DNA from: SB21 sp964415295
GTDB lineage: Bacteria > CLD3 > SB21
Direction of reading: 5' to 3'
DNA: 64,000 bases
Assembly (NCBI GenBank): GCA_964415295.1
Contig: CAYPYN010000001.1
Coordinates: forward strand, 124,001-188,000
The stretch's first letter is position 1; each line of letters starts with the position of its first letter. Positions 58,418-64,000 of the stretch are shown here, piece after piece. The notes under the pieces are model-generated. The model had not been told where the DNA came from. It saw only the letters and a list, made by a program, of their open reading frames with translations, and made no database searches. The position numbers and the translations under genes are program-made.

Positions 58418-60109
58418 TCAATTTTGCTTCGAATCAAGGGGGTTTTCACCGGCCAGACGGCTATTGCGGTACCCGTACAGGAAGTACACGGACAGTCCTA
58501 CGCCCATCCATAGAAAGAAGACCATCCAGCTTTTTACCGGGATTTCTATCATAAGATAGAGACAGCACATCATCCCCAAAATCGGAACCAGCGAATAATT
58601 CCGCAAAAATGCCAATACCGCGATCACCGCAGCTATGACCAAGAACAGCAGGAACAGAATTTCCTGATACGCCTCGTTGCCAATGTGTGTTACGGCGTTG
58701 CCTATGCGTTCCGAAAAAAAATAAACGAACACAGCCAATAAAATGGGAACGATCCATTTCCCGTTGATATAAGGCAGATGGAATTTGTTGCTTTCCGTCT
58801 TCTCCTTGGGAGGCAGAAGAAGCACACCCCCGCACACCAGAACGAACGCGAAGAGGGTTCCGATGCTTGTAAGGTCCGTGACAATACCCCCCTCAATGAA
58901 CAGCGCCGGTATGGCGACGATAACCCCGGTGATGACTGTGGCGAAACCGGGGGTATGATATTTGGGATGAATGCTGGCAAACTTTTTGGGAAGCAGCCCG
59001 TCGCGGCTCATGCTCATCCAGATTCTCGGCTGGCCGATCTGAAACACCAGTAAAACGCTCGTGGCCGCAACCACGGCGCTGAATGATATAATATACCCCA
59101 GTTTTTCCATATGAATCTTCTCGAAAACATAAGCCAACGGATCGGATATGCCTTGAAATTCTTTGTAGTTGACCATACCCGTGATCACGAGTGTCGTTAC
59201 GACATAAATAACCGTACAGATAACCAGCGAATAAATCATTGCGCGCGGAAGATCTCGCTTGGGATTTTCGCATTCCTCCGCTGTTGTTGAAATAGCGTCA
59301 AACCCGATATAAGCAAAAAATACCGCCGAAACGCCTTTAAGTACTCCCGTAAAATCATTGGGCATGAACGGCGTCCAGTTGTCCGTATTGACATAGAATA
59401 CGCCGACAGCCACGACAACCATTAGAACAATCAATTTCAGCGCGACCATCATATTGGCGCTGTTCTTACTCTCTTTGATACCAAGATAAGCCAATATCGT
59501 TATGAGAACAACGATCACACTAGCCGGCAAATTCATAACCACTTTGAATCCTCCGATCGCGGGCGCCAAGGTCCAAACCAGGTTTTCGATGGACTGTCCG
59601 TTTTGAACGGCTTCCAAATATTGGTTGCGCGCGGTCTGATAATCGATAGTAAGCCAGACGGGCAGGTGAAAGCCGATACCTTCGAGAAGATTATTAAAAT
59701 AGCTGCTCCACGAAATGGCCACGACAATATTGCCGATCGCGTATTCCAGAATAAGTGCCCAGCCTATGATCCAGGCCACGATCTCGCCAAACGTAACATA
59801 GGAATACGTATAGGCGCTCCCGGCAACGGGAACGCGGCTTGCAAATTCCGCATAACATAAAGCCGTAAATCCGCACGTTATGGCTGTAATGACAAAAAGA
59901 AAAATAACGCCAGGACCGCCGTCGTAGGCCGCGGCGCCGATGGTCGAAAAGATTCCCGCACCGATCACGGCGGCAATACCAAACGCCGTCAGATCGCGAA
60001 CGGTCAAAGTGCGGTTAAGTTTTGCGCCGTGTCCTCCTTCAAGAAGCCCCTTTTCGGACTCGTCAAGGATCGTTTGTACGGATTTCGTACGGAATAAGTT
60101 TTTGATCAT
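58418..60109 (-). CDS. APC-superfamily amino acid permease
   Basis: 563 residues with about 12-14 membrane helices. The first helix carries LTAFGIAAVIGAGIFSTIG, the conserved unwound glycine-rich segment that binds substrate in this superfamily, and a FASRVPVAGSAYTYSYVTFGE element follows. FFAYIGFDAISTTAEECENPKRDLPRA is the helix 6-7 signature (key F-A-Y-x-G-F-D). The extra length and overall pattern resemble bacterial cationic-amino-acid-transporter-like members (YfnA/GkApcT), so proton-coupled uptake of neutral or cationic amino acids is likely. The substrate cannot be fixed from sequence. It is upstream of the TlpA-like gene on the same strand. Confidence 0.92.
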   Translation of the reverse strand: MIKNLFRTKSVQTILDESEKGLLEGGHGAKLNRTLTVRDLTAFGIAAVIGAGIFSTIGAAAYDGGPGVIFLFVITAITCGFTALCYAEFASRVPVAGSAYTYSYVTFGEIVAWIIGWALILEYAIGNIVVAISWSSYFNNLLEGIGFHLPVWLTIDYQTARNQYLEAVQNGQSIENLVWTLAPAIGGFKVVMNLPASVIVVLITILAYLGIKESKNSANMMVALKLIVLMVVVAVGVFYVNTDNWTPFMPNDFTGVLKGVSAVFFAYIGFDAISTTAEECENPKRDLPRAMIYSLVICTVIYVVTTLVITGMVNYKEFQGISDPLAYVFEKIHMEKLGYIISFSAVVAATSVLLVFQIGQPRIWMSMSRDGLLPKKFASIHPKYHTPGFATVITGVIVAIPALFIEGGIVTDLTSIGTLFAFVLVCGGVLLLPPKEKTESNKFHLPYINGKWIVPILLAVFVYFFSERIGNAVTHIGNEAYQEILFLLFLVIAAVIAVLAFLRNYSLVPILGMMCCLYLMIEIPVKSWMVFFLWMGVGLSVYFLYGYRNSRLAGENPLDSKQN

Positions 60110-60305
60110 GAGCCTGTTCCGTTGTGATTGATAAATAAGTGGTGAAATGACCGGATATGCAAGAAATGTGATCGGTCAAAAGTTTAAGCAATTCGAATTT
60201 GGATAGCAAGCAATATGTCGGCTAGGCAGACCTTGTTACAAGTGAGTATCAATTTGATCCGGCTCATCTAAGACAGGCGGCTTCAAGCTTTCCTTTACCG
60301 CGTAC

Positions 60306-60340
60306 AAAAAAAAGAGGCTGTAGTCATTACAGCCTCTTTT
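60306..60340 (-). terminator. Intrinsic terminator for the DUF5683-like gene
   Basis: A 13-bp stem (AAAAGAGGCTGTA at 60310-60322 with 60328-60340), a five-base loop, and an A-run at 60306-60313 that reads as T on the minus strand. It lies 15 bases after the stop of the minus-strand gene. Confidence 0.9.
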
Positions 60341-60354
60341 CTGTTACCACTCGA

Positions 60355-60873
60355 TCAGAATTTCATGCTTAGATGGACTCCCGGACGGCCATTATCCATC
60401 ATAGTCATTCCGATATCAAAGCCCTGGGCCTTATTGTGTTTCCTGACACAATTCCTGGCATCAAACAATTGCCAGACATAAATTCCAAGACCTGTGACTG
60501 CGGCCGTTGCGACCGCTGCCACTTCTCCGTCACTCAGTTTCTTTGTTTTAGTACCCATGACTTCATACTCATCGCCGTCTACCCCCATGACCTTAATCTT
60601 GCGCGATTCCGCAGCGATTCCCGCTACAACGCCGGCACAAATACCTGTAGCCGCCGCAATCCCAATGCCCCGCCACGTGTTCCCGGCATAAATCTGACCA
60701 AATCCCGGAGCTCCGAACGAAAGGATCATCCCAAGACGTTCATCTTTTTGAATTTTCTGCTGGGCCGTTACATGCCCTTGCGTAAATACGTTTAATAAAA
60801 TGGCCATCGAACACACCATCGCGATATGAATTAACTTAACGGTGGATTTTTTCTCTTCATGAACCTTTTGCAT
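60355..60873 (-). CDS. DUF5683-like membrane protein
   Basis: 172 residues from the ATG at 60873 (GGAG nine bases upstream); an ATG at 60888 is the alternative. A signal-like helix (IHIAMVCSMAILLNVFTQG) ends near TAQ. The segment MILSFGAPGFGQIYAGNTWRGIGIAAATGICAGV (from about 49) with G-x-G-Q-x-Y-x-G-x-x-x-x-G is typical of DUF5683 and related TM2-like membrane proteins; another hydrophobic helix follows (VAAVATAAVTGLGIYVWQLFDA). Function unknown. It has its own terminator downstream and lies 62 bases from the nitroreductase start on the same strand. Confidence 0.75.
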   Translation of the reverse strand: MQKVHEEKKSTVKLIHIAMVCSMAILLNVFTQGHVTAQQKIQKDERLGMILSFGAPGFGQIYAGNTWRGIGIAAATGICAGVVAGIAAESRKIKVMGVDGDEYEVMGTKTKKLSDGEVAAVATAAVTGLGIYVWQLFDARNCVRKHNKAQGFDIGMTMMDNGRPGVHLSMKF

Positions 60874-60949
60874 AAACCGATACTCCATTATTAGATTATG
60901 TGTACTGATGCACCTACTACGTATGATTCTTGAACTAGTTTCATCGGCA

Positions 60950-62155
60950 TCAATTAATACTATCGACCAACTCCATCACATCTCTGCGCGGACTGTGTTC
61001 CACTTTCTTTTCACTCTGACCGATCCGGAATAACATCTGGACGGTCTGACCTTGTTTGACGAATTGTTCCGTGACCTGTCTGTAAAGCTCTGCCATTTCC
61101 GGGTACTCTTGTGTGATCTGCATCGTCGGCTGCATGCTCAGCCCCATGGCCGTACCGGCAAGCTGAATGCGCGCATAGAGCCTCCCGACGTGAACCTGAG
61201 AGGCACGGTCGTTCTTATCTGAAAAGATCATCATATAGGCCGGCGTCCTTTGAATCCGTTCATTTTCCGCTTCCCGCCATATACGCCCTTCTTCTTCTAA
61301 CGAGAGCGGAAAAAGACTGGCGAAGGTCTCTATGAAAAACTGCTTTACCGCACCGTGCCCCTGCGAAGACATCGTCAAACCATTTCGGTATTTATTCTTC
61401 TGGTATTCGTTGAACCTCAGTACCACGTGCGACTCATTCATGGTGGATTTGAGTCTGGATTCTACGTCCACTCCTTTGACGGCCAGTTCTTTTAATCGCG
61501 ACAAGTCCGCTGATTCCTGAAAAACGACCACATAGACGCTGTCGTAGTCGACTGAACCGGAGAGTTTTTCTATTTGAGAACCCGTCAACGGCCTATCCAG
61601 GTATGGTGTGCGGGTCGTCACCCTTTGAAAAATGGATCGGTAAAGGTCCTGATCCCGAACCGTTGAATCGATCAGGGTAATCTCTGCTGTCGGCTTGGAG
61701 CGTATGTCTTCCATGGCCGGCTGAAGGCCAAGGTCCCCTTCCGGAAACACACGGATAACCGCCTCATAACCCAGTTGCCGCGCGGCTATATAACACAACT
61801 CCAAAAACGTGCCCTGACTGATCATGGATTGACGATGATACGGGTCCGTGGCCGGCAGAAGGCGTTTTTCGTCCAAGTACAGTCTGAATTTCCTGTGGTC
61901 GTTTTTGTCCAGAACGATTCTCCAGGACTGCATGTTATGCGCGTTGGGAGCAAGAAGCCCGTGAGCCGTGATCCGAAGCCTCGGGTCTTCAAATTTTCTG
62001 TGATACTGCACATCCCATGGTTCAAGGTACTTTTTTGAAAGAAAAGTTCCATGCCAGGCCAGCATACCAATGACCAGAACAGCGATCAGCACAACGGCGA
62101 CTTTCCAAAGCGTTCTCAATGGTCTTCTTTCAGATTTCGAAATGGGTTCGCTCAT
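60950..62155 (-). CDS. Membrane-anchored Acg-type nitroreductase-like protein
   Basis: 401 residues. A single N-terminal helix (WKVAVVLIAVLVIGMLAW) anchors it. The rest resembles the Acg family of FMN-binding nitroreductase-fold proteins: HGLLAPNAHNMQSWRI (the A-P-S/N-x-H-N-x-Q-x-W element), LPATDPYHRQSMISQGTFLELCYIAARQLGY, LYARIQLAGTAMGLSMQP, and the closing SPRRDVMELV. Acg of Mycobacterium tuberculosis binds FMN and may sequester it. Bacterial members with one membrane anchor have no assigned reaction. No partner is adjacent: a GIY-YIG gene lies upstream and a DUF5683-like gene downstream on the same strand. Confidence 0.85.
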   Translation of the reverse strand: MSEPISKSERRPLRTLWKVAVVLIAVLVIGMLAWHGTFLSKKYLEPWDVQYHRKFEDPRLRITAHGLLAPNAHNMQSWRIVLDKNDHRKFRLYLDEKRLLPATDPYHRQSMISQGTFLELCYIAARQLGYEAVIRVFPEGDLGLQPAMEDIRSKPTAEITLIDSTVRDQDLYRSIFQRVTTRTPYLDRPLTGSQIEKLSGSVDYDSVYVVVFQESADLSRLKELAVKGVDVESRLKSTMNESHVVLRFNEYQKNKYRNGLTMSSQGHGAVKQFFIETFASLFPLSLEEEGRIWREAENERIQRTPAYMMIFSDKNDRASQVHVGRLYARIQLAGTAMGLSMQPTMQITQEYPEMAELYRQVTEQFVKQGQTVQMLFRIGQSEKKVEHSPRRDVMELVDSIN

Positions 62156-62198
62156 GATGATTCTCCTTTACGAATGCTTTATTTGACAAATCTCACTA

Positions 62199-62555
62199 TT
62201 ATTTCGGCCTTTTGTGGTAGCCCTTATCATCATACGGCTCCAGCTTTTCCATCCACATCTGCTCCAATACTATCAGATCGTCCGAATAGTCGTATAGAGG
62301 ATCTTCCCTTGGTTCAAGCCGGTCGAGTATTTCAAAATCAAATCCTGCCTCGCCTTTAATTGTAAAATCCTCCTGCAACGAACGGTTGATGAAAGTTCCT
62401 GTTTTCAACTGAAGCCGGACGCTGTTGAATACGGCATTCAGGTTTTTGGAACTTCCGATGAAAATCCGGCCGCTGGTCTTGTTCTTTATCTGATAAATCC
62501 CCATCGGCTGGACGGTTTGTTTGTATTGTCTTTTTATCTCTTTTCTGTCGGGCAT
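62199..62555 (-). CDS. GIY-YIG domain protein, probably not a standard nuclease
   Basis: 118 residues. The opening QPMGIYQIKNKTSGRIFIGSSKNLNA gives the GIY motif and IFIG in place of YIG. The catalytic arginine expected shortly after is replaced by a segment without a clear match (VFNSVRLQL). The rest (NRSLQEDFTIKGEAGFDFEILDRLE, then LEQMWMEKLEPYDDKGYHKRP) matches a small family I remember from Firmicutes annotated GIY-YIG nuclease, in which some catalytic residues also vary. It may bind DNA or RNA without cutting it. Upstream are the promoter and start of the TPR gene on the other strand. Confidence 0.8.
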   Translation of the reverse strand: MPDRKEIKRQYKQTVQPMGIYQIKNKTSGRIFIGSSKNLNAVFNSVRLQLKTGTFINRSLQEDFTIKGEAGFDFEILDRLEPREDPLYDYSDDLIVLEQMWMEKLEPYDDKGYHKRPK

Positions 62556-62633
62556 ACGTCCTCATGGATCTATGGTTCCATCTTAGATTGATGTTAAAAC
62601 TATTATTCCGTTCGTTCAAGTCGCAATTAAAGT

Positions 62634-62662
62634 TTGCTGATGGCGCCAATTCTTTTTATATT
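62634..62662 (+). promoter_or_regulatory. Candidate promoter for the TPR gene at 62695
   Basis: TTGCTG, 17 bases, TATATT, with the predicted start near 62669, about 26 bases before the ATG. Confidence 0.55.
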
Positions 62663-62694
62663 TGACCGGTTCCACGAAAACAAACATCTTAGTT

Positions 62695-64000
62695 ATGAAA
62701 AGAATATTTTCGTCCATTTCTATATGGATTTTTTTAACGCCTTTGGCTCTACTGAATGCACAGGAATCGGCGGCGCTTGCCCAAAAAGCGGACTCTTTAT
62801 TCAAATCCGGTATCGATTTTTTTCAGAAGAAACAGGTGGAATCCGCTGCGGAAGAATGGAAAAAAGCTCTGGAAATCTTCACAGGCCTGAGTGAAAAGAA
62901 GGCCGTTCTCCGGGTATACGGTAATCTCGCCCTAACCGCCAAGATCCTTAATCAAAACGAATCGTACCGGAATTATCTTCAGAAGCAGATCGAACTGAGC
63001 ACCGAACTCAAGGATCAAAAGACGCAGGCCGGCGCATTGTCCGCGCTGGGCGCGCTGGATCTGCAGTTCAATCAATTCACAGCCGCCGAGTCTTCCCTTG
63101 TCAAAGCGCTGGAGATCCAAAGGTCTGCCGGCGAGAAAAAAGACGAAGCACAAACACTCAGCCGGCTTGGACTTCTTTACCAGACCAAAGCTGATTATGT
63201 GAACAGCCTTGACCGTTTCATTCAGGCCGCAGCGATTCGGGATCCTTCCAAGGACCGGATAGAAATTTCCAACGACTGGATCGGCATCGGAACGGCATAC
63301 AGGAGTATGAGCCAATACGATTCCGCCATGACATACTACAGGCGCGCACTGGCCCTTAAGGACTCCGTCAGGGACATGCCCGGAAAAGCCAATGCGCTGA
63401 CGCAAATAGGAATCGTTTTCGATTATCTCGGAAAGACCAATCTGGCGGAACAATTCTACCGCGAAAGCTACGAACTCAACCGCGCGCTGAAGAACGAAAG
63501 GGGCATGGCGGATAACGCGACCAATCTGGGCGTATTGAATCACAACAACGGCCGTTACCAGGAAGCGATCGACGCCTACAAGGAAGCGCTGGCGGTTTAC
63601 AACAAGTACGGTCTGAAACGCAGCGCGGCCAAGATCCTCGCCAATACGGCCGTGGTTTACCGCGATCTCAACGACGACGATGAAGCTCTCAGATATCTTC
63701 TTCAGGCCGTTGCGATCGAGAAAGAGATCGCCGACAAACAGGGCCTTGCCTCGCATTACGGGATCATCGGATCGATCTATTACAAGCGCGCTGATTATTT
63801 CCGGGCAACGGATTTCACCAATCAGTCGATCGCTATCAAGCGCGACATCGGCGACAAACGCGGTGAATCGAACGACCTGATCAGTCTTGGAGCTATCCTG
63901 CTTCAAAACGTGAATGAAGAATCCGCCGTCATGGACCAAAGCCAGGCTTTGAGCATCCTCGATTACTTTCAGCAGGCCTTGCTGATCAAACGCCAGATCG
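62695..64000 (+). CDS. Exported TPR protein, C-terminus cut by window edge
   Basis: 435 residues are visible from the ATG at 62695 to the right edge. A signal peptide (MKRIFSSISIWIFLTPLALL, then NAQ) is followed by an unbroken set of at least nine tetratricopeptide repeats, for example AAEEWKKALEIFTGLSEKKA, IGTAYRSMSQYDSAMTYYRRA and LGVLNHNNGRYQEAIDAYKEA. The start layout is the same as in the TPR-PAS-GAF sensor at 23330. This suggests the unseen part may contain a membrane helix and a signalling domain, but that is inference. A TTGCTG-17-TATATT promoter precedes it. Confidence 0.88.
   Translation, partial: MKRIFSSISIWIFLTPLALLNAQESAALAQKADSLFKSGIDFFQKKQVESAAEEWKKALEIFTGLSEKKAVLRVYGNLALTAKILNQNESYRNYLQKQIELSTELKDQKTQAGALSALGALDLQFNQFTAAESSLVKALEIQRSAGEKKDEAQTLSRLGLLYQTKADYVNSLDRFIQAAAIRDPSKDRIEISNDWIGIGTAYRSMSQYDSAMTYYRRALALKDSVRDMPGKANALTQIGIVFDYLGKTNLAEQFYRESYELNRALKNERGMADNATNLGVLNHNNGRYQEAIDAYKEALAVYNKYGLKRSAAKILANTAVVYRDLNDDDEALRYLLQAVAIEKEIADKQGLASHYGIIGSIYYKRADYFRATDFTNQSIAIKRDIGDKRGESNDLISLGAILLQNVNEESAVMDQSQALSILDYFQQALLIKRQI

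Noticed and set aside
62932..63939. 335-codon open frame antisense to the TPR gene
   Set aside because: The plus strand has clear TPR repeats and a signal peptide; the antisense frame shows no family pattern.

Overview
The window looks like a chromosomal segment of a Gram-negative, aerobic or respiring bacterium with an outer membrane. Lipoprotein signals, an Omp85-type barrel, a CsgG-like protein and a TlpA-type oxidoreductase point that way. The protein style (periplasmic Reg_prop/Y_Y_Y receptors, TPR sensors, DUF5683-like and four-helix-bundle proteins) suggests the FCB group or a neighbouring candidate phylum such as KSB1/Calditrichota or Ignavibacteria. The promoters I can read are TTGxxx-17 bp-TAyATT, not the Bacteroidetes TTTG type. 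The phylum is inference; no rRNA gene is present. I see no insertion sequence, prophage or CRISPR array. Most of the window is ordinary core genome mixed with unusual signalling proteins.

Layout. 1-20066 is one long minus-strand run: recG, a small lipoprotein, a rhomboid protease, the fused acyl-CoA mutase icmF, a DUF486 membrane protein, xanthine dehydrogenase (xdhA and xdhB with a four-helix-bundle gene between them), uridine kinase, an Mpv17-like membrane protein, a DUF6986 aldolase-like enzyme, a small MESH1-like HD hydrolase, and two large 14-blade propeller receptors. The complete receptor ends in a Ser/Thr kinase; the other is cut by the window edge. 20282-23164 holds an orphan receiver protein, an Rsm22-type methyltransferase and serS. 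23330-36323 is a plus-strand signalling and ion block: a TPR/PAS/GAF membrane sensor, a 27-residue membrane peptide followed by kup and a KdpD/KdpE-like pair, then a BrkB/YihY membrane protein overlapping a 1685-residue kinase-ATPase-TPR-GAF-sigma54 activator fusion.

36375-51142 holds a lipoprotein, tRNA-Asn, an Omp85-like barrel, rsmE, HU, purN, a CsgG-like protein, another lipoprotein, leuS, an exported WD40-caspase protein, isocitrate dehydrogenase and a small membrane protein. 51218-64000 holds pepE, tex, an SRPBCC protein with a TIGR01777 epimerase, an esterase lipoprotein, two thioredoxin-fold proteins, an APC transporter, a DUF5683-like protein, an Acg-type nitroreductase, a GIY-YIG protein and a TPR protein cut by the right edge.

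How the genes fit together. The most notable theme is phospho-signalling built from unusual fusions. One periplasmic propeller receptor has a Ser/Thr kinase in place of the usual histidine kinase and is translationally coupled to an alarmone-hydrolase-like enzyme. A cytoplasmic polypeptide joins a Ser/Thr kinase to a complete sigma54 activator. kup is followed by a KdpDE pair that lacks the KdpD input domain, with no KdpFABC in view. These links are inferred from gene order and domains; nothing here demonstrates function.
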